Positions 1 through 7,830 of a DNA stretch of 64,000 nucleotides are shown here, piece by piece; position 1 is the stretch's first letter, and every line of letters begins with the position of its first letter. The notes under the pieces were generated by a model, which was given only the letters and a program-made list of their open reading frames with translations, did not search any database and was not told the origin of the DNA. A program made the position numbers and the translations under genes. Origin of the DNA: UBA7359 sp963976795 (lineage in GTDB: Bacteria > Pseudomonadota > Gammaproteobacteria > Eutrophobiales > Eutrophobiaceae); assembly GCA_963976795.1 (NCBI GenBank), contig CAXBLT010000002.1:1-64000 (forward strand). The letters run 5' to 3'.

Positions 1-9
1 ATCAAAACA

Positions 10-216
10 ATGGAGAGAAGAACATGCAATCAATCGACACTGACCCTTTTGATTCATCAGTATCAAGCAAACACAGTGAAAAAGCATCGCGTGTTATCTC
101 TATTTTACTTAGGTTGCTTACTGGTGGTGCAAGGGCAATTTAATTTTACGCAACTCGAATTACAATACGCCATTAAGCTAGTTCAACAGGATATGTTAAA
201 CCAATGGGCATCATGA
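10..216 (+). CDS. C-terminal part of an unknown protein, possibly cut by the window edge
   Basis: The frame stays open to the left edge of the window, so the ATG at 10 may not be the real start and this may be only the tail of a longer gene. I do not recognise the family. The last ~29 residues (QGQFNFTQ to LVQQDMLNQW) occur again, with substitutions but no frame break, in the DNA repeat at 1040-1165, where they read QGQFNFTT to LVQQDMLNQW before a stop. That conservation at protein level suggests that the tail is or was really translated. The gene ends just before a GGGGA/TCCCC hairpin with a T run at 224-253. Confidence 0.35.
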   Translation: MERRTCNQSTLTLLIHQYQANTVKKHRVLSLFYLGCLLVVQGQFNFTQLELQYAIKLVQQDMLNQWAS

Positions 217-253
217 AATTCGTGGGGATCTGTCAGAATCTGTCCCCTTTTTT
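130..253 (+). repeat. Left copy of an imperfect ~125-bp direct repeat
   Basis: This stretch begins at CAAGGGCAATTTAATTTTA and ends in TCTGTCCCCTTTTTT. It matches 1040-1165 over its whole length with scattered substitutions. The first ~87 bases encode the shared protein tail ending in QQDMLNQW. The last ~30 bases, GGGGATCTGTC to TGTCCCC plus T6, are identical in both copies and can fold into a short hairpin with a T tract. The two copies bracket the genes at 268-1007. Confidence 0.8.
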
Positions 254-267
254 CTCAGGGAGTGATG

Positions 268-837
268 ATGTTTATGAGTATAAATAAGACAAAGCAAAAA
301 TTTTTTCAAAAAGAAGATGAAAAATTATTTAATCTATTTTTATTGTGGTGGTGTTTATCTGTATTTTTCATAGGGTCTTTTGTGTCCGTTTTTTCAATAC
401 CTATAGATGGAGTTTGGCTATTCGACTTTATTAGTAAGATTACGCCTGCAATTAATAAATGGGTATTAGCCACAAGTCATAAAGACGTAGCCAAAGTAGT
501 ATGGATATACATTGTATATACTGCACCTTTGATAACGATATATTTAACATACGCTATCAAATCTATTCATGCGGAAAAGCCAATTTTATTGGTATTGGTG
601 CTATTGCCAGTGGTTTATTTTGGTACATGTATGGTTATCACAGGAATATTTTTTGGAATTGATGCCACGGTTGAACCGCCGAGTGGTGGAGGCACATGGT
701 TTCAAGTTTATAAACGCTATGTATTTGGCACTATTTTAATCCCATGTTTTTTTGGGGGAATATTAATTTCCTGTAGTGCCTGCTTTTTACTTACTCTAGT
801 TGAAAAATTTAAATTAAGGAACTATTGGGAGAAATAA
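268..837 (+). CDS. Unknown integral membrane protein with four predicted helices
   Basis: I recognise no family. The protein of about 189 residues has a short charged N-terminus (KTKQKFFQKEDEK) followed by four hydrophobic segments, near residues 25-47, 75-97, 107-133 and 150-178, the last ending in a basic tail. Several nearby starts exist (GTG 262, ATG 265, 268, 274). ATG 268 is chosen because AGGGAG at 257-262 lies at good ribosome-binding distance. The next small gene begins 3 bp after its stop, so the two probably form one transcription unit. The pair is enclosed by direct repeats and is AT-rich, as expected of accessory DNA. Confidence 0.55.
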   Translation: MFMSINKTKQKFFQKEDEKLFNLFLLWWCLSVFFIGSFVSVFSIPIDGVWLFDFISKITPAINKWVLATSHKDVAKVVWIYIVYTAPLITIYLTYAIKSIHAEKPILLVLVLLPVVYFGTCMVITGIFFGIDATVEPPSGGGTWFQVYKRYVFGTILIPCFFGGILISCSACFLLTLVEKFKLRNYWEK

Positions 838-839
838 TT

Positions 840-1007
840 ATGACTGATCCACAACCAAATAATGATACCGTTGAAGGAATTGTTACTTTTTTAGGTGCTT
901 TAGCGACTGGTTTTTCTACTACTATTGAAACAGCGCAACAAAATGCCATTGCTCAAGGACTTAACCAACTTGATAGTAATAAACAAATCAAAAGGGTCAG
1001 TGTCTGA
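840..1007 (+). CDS. Unknown small protein, 55 residues
   Basis: The ATG at 840 is preceded by GGGAGA at 827-832 with 7-nt spacing, so it is preferred to the in-frame TTG at 825, which would overlap the upstream gene. The protein starts MTDPQPNNDTVEG and has a mildly hydrophobic centre (IVTFLGALATGFSTTIETAQ) and a basic end. No known domain is recognised. Its stop codon lies inside the 15-bp inverted repeat at 985-1019, so that hairpin is probably its terminator. It is likely co-transcribed with the membrane protein upstream, and a two-component function is possible but unproven. Confidence 0.45.
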   Translation: MTDPQPNNDTVEGIVTFLGALATGFSTTIETAQQNAIAQGLNQLDSNKQIKRVSV

Positions 1008-1019
1008 CCCTTTTGATTT
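985..1019 (+). terminator. Perfect 15-bp inverted repeat, probable terminator
   Basis: The arms AAATCAAAAGGGTCA (985-999) and TGACCCTTTTGATTT (1005-1019) are perfectly complementary around the 5-nt loop GTGTC. The descending arm contains TTTT and overlaps the stop codon of the gene ending at 1007. A half-copy (TGACCCTTTTGATT) also occurs at 41-54 before the first repeat, so the palindrome may be a terminus of a small repeated element rather than only a terminator. Confidence 0.6.
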
Positions 1020-1039
1020 CCTTTTGATTTCTGATTGTT

Positions 1040-1165
1040 CAAGGGCAATTTAATTTTACAACACGCGAATTGCAGCAGGCCATTACCCTTGTTCAACAGG
1101 ACATGTTGAACCAATGGCTTTCATGAATATTCGTGGGGATCTGTCAGAATCTGTCCCCTTTTTTC
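1040..1165 (+). repeat. Right copy of the imperfect ~125-bp direct repeat
   Basis: This is the second copy of the repeat at 130-253. It still encodes the C-terminal peptide ending in LVQQDMLNQWLS before a TGA and keeps the GGGGA/TCCCC hairpin with T6 unchanged. No upstream body of the gene is present, so this is a remnant tail left by duplication or insertion. Confidence 0.8.
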
Positions 1166-1302
1166 ACGCGAGGTGATGTGATACAACGCATCGGGAAATT
1201 CGAGCCGTAATGGTCTGGAGATAAAGAAAAGCGCAACCGGGCCACAGTATAAAAGCTAGACCTCGTATCTTACTACTGTCGTTGAGTTATGTTTTTTTGA
1301 AA

Positions 1303-1593
1303 TTACTTTTTAAATTCTTCTGGCCATCTCCGTGCTGAGTGATACACACGTAATATTTCTAAAATATTTCCATTGACCTGATATGGGATAATAAAGGGTG
1401 TGTTGGATAAAACGAGCTCTCTGGTTTTAGGCACGCGCCCAGGTTTTCCCAAATGAGGGTAATCGCTGAGACGCATAATTTCTTGCTGAATGGTATCTAG
1501 CACTTTTTCAGCAGCAGCTGGGTTATCTTCTAAAATATAATCGAATATCTCGATTAAATCCTGCTCCGCTTCCTGCGATAGTCTTATGTCCAT
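1303..1593 (-). CDS. ParE/RelE-family toxin
   Basis: This 96-residue protein is the toxin of a type II toxin-antitoxin module. ParE toxins inhibit DNA gyrase and RelE toxins cleave mRNA; the sequence resembles the ParE side more. Visible family traits are the N-terminal SQEAEQDLIEIFDYI helix, the central RLSDYPHLGKPGR segment and the C-terminal strand ILRVYHSARRWPEEF. The start ATG follows directly on the stop codon of the antitoxin gene, so translation is coupled. Length is normal for the family and no damage is seen. Confidence 0.85.
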   Translation of the reverse strand: MDIRLSQEAEQDLIEIFDYILEDNPAAAEKVLDTIQQEIMRLSDYPHLGKPGRVPKTRELVLSNTPFIIPYQVNGNILEILRVYHSARRWPEEFKK

Positions 1594-1845
1594 TTACGGA
1601 TCTTTCTTTTGTTTACGTTTGATTTTGTTACGAATTTTTTTTATTACGGTATCGAATTGAACACCTTCTTTGTTTGATAACGATGACTGCGCTTGTTTGA
1701 TTCCTTCGATTTGCCAGGCTTGTTCAGCAAGATATTGCTTTAGTGCATCCTCAATAACCCAGTTTTTAGGTCGATCCATCGCTTTGGCAAGGCCACCAAT
1801 TTTTTCAGCGATTTCATCATTGGTACGAATTGTAATATTAGCCAT
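1594..1845 (-). CDS. Ribbon-helix-helix antitoxin of the ParE-type module
   Basis: This 83-residue protein begins with the RHH strand NITIRTNDEIAEKI, followed by helices carrying DRPKNWVIEDALKQYL, as in CopG/ParD-like antitoxins. The RHH part dimerises and binds DNA, and the basic C-terminal part (KKIRNKIKRKQKK) would wrap the toxin. It is the first gene of the operon and abuts the toxin gene with no spacing. A 10-bp inverted repeat lies 44-74 bp upstream and is the obvious candidate for autoregulation. Confidence 0.85.
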   Translation of the reverse strand: MANITIRTNDEIAEKIGGLAKAMDRPKNWVIEDALKQYLAEQAWQIEGIKQAQSSLSNKEGVQFDTVIKKIRNKIKRKQKKDP

Positions 1846-1888
1846 GATTTAGTTTTCCTGATTTGATTGATACCACACTAAGACTACA

Positions 1889-1919
1889 ATCAAGTGCATT
1901 GCAATTATCTGCACTTGAT
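1889..1919. promoter_or_regulatory. Inverted repeat upstream of the toxin-antitoxin operon
   Basis: Perfect 10-bp arms ATCAAGTGCA (1889-1898) and TGCACTTGAT (1910-1919) flank an 11-bp centre. It lies between the antitoxin start (1845) and the end of the SDR gene (1974). It may be the operator for the RHH antitoxin, or a transcription-end hairpin of the catabolic operon that runs in the same direction. It lacks a T tract, which favours the operator. Confidence 0.5.
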
Positions 1920-1973
1920 AATAGGTTGTTATTGAACAAATAGCAATCGAAGCATACAAATGATTCGTTATGG

Positions 1974-2879
1974 CTAAACAGGCTCCCAACAAAAAACATC
2001 AGCCGATCTATCCAAAGGATAGAAACTGCCTTTTAGTGCAGGCATAGCATGTTCCGCGATAGTTTGTGGTGTCCAGCCTTCCGAACGATGTGATGAACGT
2101 AGCGGTCGCGCTTGAGCCATTAAAAACACTTCATTATTACGCACCGCAAAGACTTGTCCTGTTACGTCACTTGCCGCATCACTCGCAAGATAGACTGCCA
2201 TAGGTGCTATTTTTTCTGGCGTCATTTCTTTTAACTTATCCACTCTCGCTTGTTGTTCAGGTGTGTCTACGGGTATCGATCCAATCATACGACTCCAGGC
2301 AAATGGAGAGATACAATTAGAGCGCACATTATAACGTTCCATATCTAAGGCAATGCTTTTTGATAGTGCAACAATACCCAGCTTGGCTGCAGAATAGTTT
2401 GCCTGTCCGTAATTACCTATCAGTCCAGAAGTTGATGTCATAAAAACAAAACTACCACTTTCTTGTTTTCGAAAATGTTGTGCGGCGACGTGTGCTGTAT
2501 TAAAGCTCCCATTCAAATGAACATTGATAACCGCATGCCAATCATCCGGTGTCATCTTGTGAAAAATCTTATCTCGCAAAATACCTGCATTATTTACCAC
2601 GCTGTCAATCCTGCCGAAGTTATCGATTGCGGCTTGAATCATTGCCTCCGCGCCCGATAATTCCGCCACGCTGTCACCGTTCAAGACAGCCTCTCCACCA
2701 GAGGAACGTATTTGATCAACCACCTCTTGCCCTGGGCTCATATCGTTACCTTCCCCGCCGATGCTTGCGCCTAAATCATTAACAACTACTTTTGCACCTT
2801 CTTGCGCCATCATTAAAGCGATTGCGCGGCCTATGCCTCGACCAGCACCTGTCACCAATACAACCTTATCTTTCATCAT
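1974..2879 (-). CDS. Short-chain dehydrogenase, 3-hydroxyacyl-CoA dehydrogenase type
   Basis: This 301-residue SDR has the cofactor loop TGAGRGIG near residue 11, an acidic residue after the second strand (VVVNDLG) that favours NAD, the NNAG motif and the YSAAK catalytic pair. The inserted segment GASIGGEGNDMSPGQEVVDQ is typical of SDRs related to the dehydrogenase part of peroxisomal multifunctional enzyme type 2, which oxidise 3-hydroxyacyl-CoA or hydroxysteroid-like substrates. It is the last gene of the minus-strand operon running from 10044 and sits 14 bp after the acyl-CoA synthetase. It could oxidise a 3-hydroxyacyl-CoA made by the MaoC hydratase of the island. The substrate is unknown. 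Confidence 0.8.
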   Translation of the reverse strand: MMKDKVVLVTGAGRGIGRAIALMMAQEGAKVVVNDLGASIGGEGNDMSPGQEVVDQIRSSGGEAVLNGDSVAELSGAEAMIQAAIDNFGRIDSVVNNAGILRDKIFHKMTPDDWHAVINVHLNGSFNTAHVAAQHFRKQESGSFVFMTSTSGLIGNYGQANYSAAKLGIVALSKSIALDMERYNVRSNCISPFAWSRMIGSIPVDTPEQQARVDKLKEMTPEKIAPMAVYLASDAASDVTGQVFAVRNNEVFLMAQARPLRSSHRSEGWTPQTIAEHAMPALKGSFYPLDRSADVFCWEPV

Positions 2880-2893
2880 TGATTGCTTTCCTT

Positions 2894-4849
2894 TTATCGT
2901 AGTTTTTTCTGTACAAGAAAATCGATTGCCTCAGGGTTAACCATTGATGAGAGATCTCCCGGTTCCTGACTCAGCAAAATAGCTTTAACCACCCTGCGCA
3001 TTATTTTCATAGTGCGCGTTTTTGGTAAGTCCTTAACAAAAATAATTTGTTTCGGCTTGTATGCTTTTCCCATTTTATTGATTACAGCATCAATCAGTTC
3101 TTGTCCTAATTCTGTTTCATCTTCGCTAGCATTTTTCGGTACGCAAACGCAGACAATTACTGAGCCACCAAGCTCATCATTAACACCGATAGCCGCAGCT
3201 TCTACGATTTTCCCTGTTTCTAATAACGGCCCTTCTATTTCAGCAGGTCCTGTACGCTTTCCTGAAATTTTGAGCGTATCATCCGAACGACCTAGTATGT
3301 ACCACATCCCTAGCTCATCGTTTACTGCCCAATCACCATGGATCCAAACACCCGGAATTTTTCGCCAATAGCTATCAAGATAACGTTCAGGACTTTTCCA
3401 CAAGCCTCTTGTCAGTCCGATAGAATGACTACGTAGTGCCAATTCACCCACTTCCCCATTGCCAACTGATTCACCCTCTTCATTAAGTATATCGGCACCC
3501 ATGCCAGGAATGGCCGTGTTAAAACAACAGGGTTTAAGCGGCCGGAGAATCGTGCAGCCTAAGATCCCGCTACCTATTTCTGTACCTCCTGAATAGTTGA
3601 GAATCGGCACACGCTGTTTGCAAATATTATCAAAGAACCAAAACCAGGCGTCCGGGTTCCACGCTTCTCCTGTAGAGAATGTCACTTTCAATGAAGAAAA
3701 GTGATATTGCTTAACAATCTCATCCGTTTGATTCATAAACATTCGTGCAATGGTCGGCGTAAAACCAAACCAACTGACTTTGTATTCATCAATTAAGCGC
3801 CAAATTCTGCCTGGATCTGGAAAATTAGGGACGCCCTCAGCCATGATCAACGTTGCCCCGGTAAAACTAACCCCAATAATTTCCATCGGACCGACGATCC
3901 AGCCCATATCACTCATCCAGAGTACCTTGTCTTCCCTTGCCAGATCGGACAAAATTTGCAGGTCAAACAAATTCTTCGTCATGAAACTACAATGCGTATG
4001 CACTGTTCCCTTGGGCATCCCGGTTGTGCCTGACGTGTAAACAAGCATCATCGGATCTTCGGCATCCATAATGGCTGTTTCGCTATTGACAGGTTGGTCT
4101 TTTATTAATTCATCCCAATCATGGTCGCCCGGATAATATTTATTATCTAATCCCGCGTGATCAAATATAATAACGTGTTCCAATGAAGGAATTTTTTCTC
4201 TTACTTTATCAATGGTTGATTTTAAACCGGTTATTTTTCCTCTTCTTGGTGCCCCGTCAACGGTGATAACAGCTTTCGCAGAACCATCATTTAAACGCGT
4301 TATAATAGGCTTGGCATCAAATCCAGAAAAAAGCGGCACAACTAATCCACCAATTTTAATGATTGCTAGAAATGCAATTGTCACTTCCGGGATCATTGGC
4401 ATATACAAACCAACCGCATCGCCTTTTCCTAAACCTAAGGAACGTAAGCCTTCGGCTAGCTGACAAACTCTGGCATCAAGTTCTGCATAGGTGAGTGATT
4501 TTTTTTCACCGCTCTCAGCTTCATAATGCAGAAATGCTTTATTCCATATGGCTGTCCCTTTATGTTTATCCAGACAATTCAACACTACATTGGTCTTTCC
4601 GCCCACACACCATTGTGTCCATTCGATGCCTTCTGACTGATCCATGACAGCATCATAATCGCGATAAAAACGCACCTGTAAAAAATCGAAAACGGCGTTC
4701 CAAAACCATTCGGGATCACGCGCTGCTTTAGAGAATAAGGTGTCATAATTTTCAACACCTGTGGAGTCAATAAATTTTTGCATCTGTGACTGCGAGGCAA
4801 ACGCTTCACTCGCTTGCCAAACAATGTCGGGGTAAGGTTTATACTCCAT
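2894..4849 (-). CDS. Acyl-CoA synthetase of the acetyl/acetoacetyl-CoA synthetase group
   Basis: This 651-residue ANL-superfamily ligase activates a carboxylic acid with ATP and CoA. It has the P-loop-like TSGTTGMPKG, the adenylate site around GGTEIGSG, the hinge region YILGRSDDTLKISGKRTGP and the C-terminal lysine in KTRTMKIMRR. Length and overall plan match acetyl-CoA and acetoacetyl-CoA synthetases rather than shorter fatty-acid ligases. It follows the carboxylase genes in the same operon, so the 3-oxo acid they release (acetoacetate if the substrate is acetone) is a natural substrate. It could instead activate the acid that enters the pathway. A 178-bp gap upstream may hold its own promoter. 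Confidence 0.8.
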   Translation of the reverse strand: MEYKPYPDIVWQASEAFASQSQMQKFIDSTGVENYDTLFSKAARDPEWFWNAVFDFLQVRFYRDYDAVMDQSEGIEWTQWCVGGKTNVVLNCLDKHKGTAIWNKAFLHYEAESGEKKSLTYAELDARVCQLAEGLRSLGLGKGDAVGLYMPMIPEVTIAFLAIIKIGGLVVPLFSGFDAKPIITRLNDGSAKAVITVDGAPRRGKITGLKSTIDKVREKIPSLEHVIIFDHAGLDNKYYPGDHDWDELIKDQPVNSETAIMDAEDPMMLVYTSGTTGMPKGTVHTHCSFMTKNLFDLQILSDLAREDKVLWMSDMGWIVGPMEIIGVSFTGATLIMAEGVPNFPDPGRIWRLIDEYKVSWFGFTPTIARMFMNQTDEIVKQYHFSSLKVTFSTGEAWNPDAWFWFFDNICKQRVPILNYSGGTEIGSGILGCTILRPLKPCCFNTAIPGMGADILNEEGESVGNGEVGELALRSHSIGLTRGLWKSPERYLDSYWRKIPGVWIHGDWAVNDELGMWYILGRSDDTLKISGKRTGPAEIEGPLLETGKIVEAAAIGVNDELGGSVIVCVCVPKNASEDETELGQELIDAVINKMGKAYKPKQIIFVKDLPKTRTMKIMRRVVKAILLSQEPGDLSSMVNPEAIDFLVQKKLR

Positions 4850-5027
4850 AAAACGCCTGCCTTTTTAAAAATGCAATCATCATCAAAAACATAGATTACT
4901 TAAACTAAACTAATTATTAAAAGTTTAATTTTTCGACATACTTATCAAATAATTTTGTGCGAACCCATATCAAAAAGGAATACCCACTATCTCGAAAAAA
5001 TATGACGGGTAATTCGAAAGCGATAAA

Positions 5028-7196
5028 TTAACGGTAATGCAACACCATATACTGATCGATTTCCACACGCTTACCGGGTGGAATAATAACCGTCGTCATC
5101 GGATCTCGAATAATTGAAGGTCCGTGGACAATATTGCCCGCTTGTAACTCCGCCATCTGCCAAACCTTAAAGTCATGGAATTCGCCTTCATGACTGACTT
5201 GTCGAGTTTCGACATAGGCAGAATCGGACGGTGTTTCACCCTGTAATGCATGGCTGATTATTTCTGGCATAACCTTCGGTGCAATCGCCTGCACAAAGAC
5301 TTCAGTTAAAGCATAACCGGCGTCAGGAAATCGTGCGCCTTCCGGATAAATATTGGTGTACATTTCTTCAAAGGCAGCGACAATTTTATCTAAATCCTCA
5401 GGCGTTTTAATTTCGCTAAAATCTATTACTGTCTCAAAACTTTCTAATTGCCCCAGGTACCGACCATAAAAACCATAACGGAATGTTAACTCATCTGGAT
5501 TAACGCCTTCAGCCATCATTTCACTTTTAGCGGTGTCTTCAAGCGTACGCATGGCACTATCAATTTCTAATGCTACTTTCGTTTTTTCCTCCGCAGACGA
5601 ACCATTGGGAATCGTTATAACTACACCCTTATGATAACGATGGAGGTATTCTGCGCACGCGCCACCAAATGCTGAAAACGCGGCGGCATAAGGAAAGGTA
5701 ATCACATCTGCCAACTCAAAATCCTGAGTATAACCCCACATGTGTACAGGCCCAGCTCCGCCATAACACATCATGGTAAACTCACTGGTATCATATCCTT
5801 TCGAAACAAGAATCGCTTTTGCAGCCTCTCGCATCTGCGCATTAACAACTTCGAGCACTCCTTTTCCGGCCTGGTAAATATCAAGTCCTAACGGATCAGC
5901 AATCGTTTCTTTAAGCGACTTACGTGCTTTTTCAGCATCTAGTTTAATCTTGCCACCCAGAAAATAATCCGGATCAACATATCCCATCGCAACATTGACA
6001 TCGGTCACTGTTAATTTGTCGTATTTATAACAAAGACCAACATCAGAGCCTGCGCTCTCTGGCCCTACATGTAATCTTTTATATTCATCAATCCAGATAG
6101 CAGATCCAGCACCCGAACCAACAGAATCAATCGCGACCATCGGTAACGCTAGTCGGTGACCGGCAAAATCGGGATCTTTACGAATGGACAACATATTGTT
6201 AACAATAAGCCCTACATCAAAACTGGTTCCTCCCATGTCGGCAGTACAGACATTTTTCAATCCTAGCTTACGACTCAACACCTGCGCCGCCATCATGCCA
6301 CCGACAGGTCCGGAAATAACAGTTTCATACAAGCGAGGATACTCAACATTGACAGCACCACCATACGACAACAGGGTCAATAAGCGCCCATCATAACCAT
6401 CTGCTTGAGCCGATTTTTCTACAGCAGAAATTGTTTCACGAGTATGTTCTGCAGCTGAACACTGTAATAGCAGACTTTTTAAACGATTATTTTCCTTACT
6501 GACTGGTGCAATATCTGAAGAACACACAACTGGAATTTCAACACCCGCCTCTTTCAACATCGCCAATGCAATTTCCTTGGCGCGATGTTCATGACCAATC
6601 TCGATATAAGAATTAACAAAGAGAATACCAATGACCTCTACTTTAGCGGCAATTAATTTTTCTACACCACTTCGCACATGTTTTTCACTCAAAGGTGCGA
6701 GTACTGTTCCAGGGGCAATGTGTTTTTCCATGAAGTAACTACCGCCACTGATCCGCTCACTGACACCATGCACATTCTGACGATCAACAATAGGACGCGT
6801 ATGTGAATGTAGTTGATTATGTAAAATTTCAGATTGTGTTTGCCCAAGATAGGTCAACCCCCCTTCCATAATTGAGATATCTTCAAAACCTCTCGTAACC
6901 AGCAACCCCACTTTTTTACCCGTACCCGTGAGCAACGTATTCAACATGCCAGTGCCGGCATAAATACTGATAGCAGCCTGCTCATGCACTTTTGATGAGG
7001 TCAGTCCGACACTTTTAGCGGCGTCGTCTACTGATTCAAGGTAACTTGCAGACTCATTTTGTTTATTCGTTAATGATTTGCCAACAGTAAACGTACCATC
7101 GTCCATAACCAAAATGGTATCGGTCATGGTGCCTCCGGCATCCAACGCCAGAATATATTTTTTATTTGAATTCATTTGTTCTTTTGTAACCGCCAT
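5028..7196 (-). CDS. acxA: Acetone carboxylase-type beta subunit (HyuA family)
   Basis: This 722-residue protein belongs to the hydantoinase A/oxoprolinase family with an actin-like nucleotide-binding fold. It begins with the phosphate loop ALDAGGTMTDT, the form seen in acetone carboxylases. The later ADMGGTSFDVG motif and the GGAGPVHMWG motif are also present. In acetone carboxylase this subunit uses ATP to phosphorylate acetone and bicarbonate before carboxylation to acetoacetate. RBS AGGAG precedes ATG 7196. It lies 30 bp after the gamma-subunit gene and is the third gene of an alpha-gamma-beta order. The true ketone may be larger than acetone; acetophenone carboxylase is a related alternative but has a different subunit set. 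Confidence 0.85.
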   Translation of the reverse strand: MAVTKEQMNSNKKYILALDAGGTMTDTILVMDDGTFTVGKSLTNKQNESASYLESVDDAAKSVGLTSSKVHEQAAISIYAGTGMLNTLLTGTGKKVGLLVTRGFEDISIMEGGLTYLGQTQSEILHNQLHSHTRPIVDRQNVHGVSERISGGSYFMEKHIAPGTVLAPLSEKHVRSGVEKLIAAKVEVIGILFVNSYIEIGHEHRAKEIALAMLKEAGVEIPVVCSSDIAPVSKENNRLKSLLLQCSAAEHTRETISAVEKSAQADGYDGRLLTLLSYGGAVNVEYPRLYETVISGPVGGMMAAQVLSRKLGLKNVCTADMGGTSFDVGLIVNNMLSIRKDPDFAGHRLALPMVAIDSVGSGAGSAIWIDEYKRLHVGPESAGSDVGLCYKYDKLTVTDVNVAMGYVDPDYFLGGKIKLDAEKARKSLKETIADPLGLDIYQAGKGVLEVVNAQMREAAKAILVSKGYDTSEFTMMCYGGAGPVHMWGYTQDFELADVITFPYAAAFSAFGGACAEYLHRYHKGVVITIPNGSSAEEKTKVALEIDSAMRTLEDTAKSEMMAEGVNPDELTFRYGFYGRYLGQLESFETVIDFSEIKTPEDLDKIVAAFEEMYTNIYPEGARFPDAGYALTEVFVQAIAPKVMPEIISHALQGETPSDSAYVETRQVSHEGEFHDFKVWQMAELQAGNIVHGPSIIRDPMTTVIIPPGKRVEIDQYMVLHYR

Positions 7197-7226
7197 GAAG
7201 TTCTCCTGGTGATCTGCTTTTTATTT

Positions 7227-7781
7227 TTATTTATATGTTGCCGTGACTTCAGTTGTTGTATCCTGAAACCATTCAACTGATTCATCACTTAATGGTTGGC
7301 TCATATACTCACGATAAAATCGATCAAGATCGGGCAAGGCTTCGAATATCATCGGGTATCCGGGAGGAACAATTTCTACAGCCAATTGTGCTGTACAACC
7401 CGGACAAAAATATTCACGAATTTCCATCCATGAAGCTTCAGGTGCTGCAATAGCGGGGTAGTAAACTTCATTCATTTGTTCTTGCGTTTCACGCACGCGG
7501 ATATTGGTATTCAGCTTCCAGTTCGCACGATAATCACCATACTCATGGCCGCAATCACATTTAACCACTCGCTCATTATTACCTTTGGCGACGATGTACA
7601 AATGATCGTTCAGTCGCATTAGAATTTTTTCATCCCATGAAACCCCTTCTTGCAAAACTTCGAGATAGGTCCAGAAACGAGCATGGTCTTTCTTTACCAT
7701 GCGCCTCATTTCCATCACGTCGTCATCAGATATTTTTCCGTCAACCAGCTGCTGCATTAAACCTTTATCTACCTGTTCCAT
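7227..7781 (-). CDS. acxC: Acetone carboxylase-type gamma subunit
   Basis: This 184-residue protein matches the small third subunit that only acetone and acetophenone-type carboxylases have. It contains paired cysteines C75/C77 (KCDCGHEYG) and C126/C129 (FCPGCTAQL), a likely zinc site, followed by the conserved VEIVPPGYPMIFEALPD. Its presence separates the operon from 5-oxoprolinase and hydantoinase operons, which have only the two large subunits. It lies between the alpha and beta genes with 49- and 30-bp gaps, each with a good RBS (AGGAGCAGAAA before ATG 7781). Confidence 0.85.
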   Translation of the reverse strand: MEQVDKGLMQQLVDGKISDDDVMEMRRMVKKDHARFWTYLEVLQEGVSWDEKILMRLNDHLYIVAKGNNERVVKCDCGHEYGDYRANWKLNTNIRVRETQEQMNEVYYPAIAAPEASWMEIREYFCPGCTAQLAVEIVPPGYPMIFEALPDLDRFYREYMSQPLSDESVEWFQDTTTEVTATYK

Positions 7782-7830
7782 TTTCTGCTCCTGAATATTT
7801 TATTTATTAACTGAATGGCGTTCACAATAA

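Noticed and set aside
130..1165. Integron cassettes with attC sites
   Set aside because: The flanking repeats are about 125 bp, but they lack the imperfect palindromic structure and the GTTRRRY/RYYYAAC ends of attC sites, and they encode a conserved protein tail.
4906..4927. TAAACT...AGTTTA inverted repeat upstream of the acyl-CoA synthetase
   Set aside because: Six-base AT-rich arms in an AT-rich gap are expected by chance, and no matching copy occurs elsewhere in the island.
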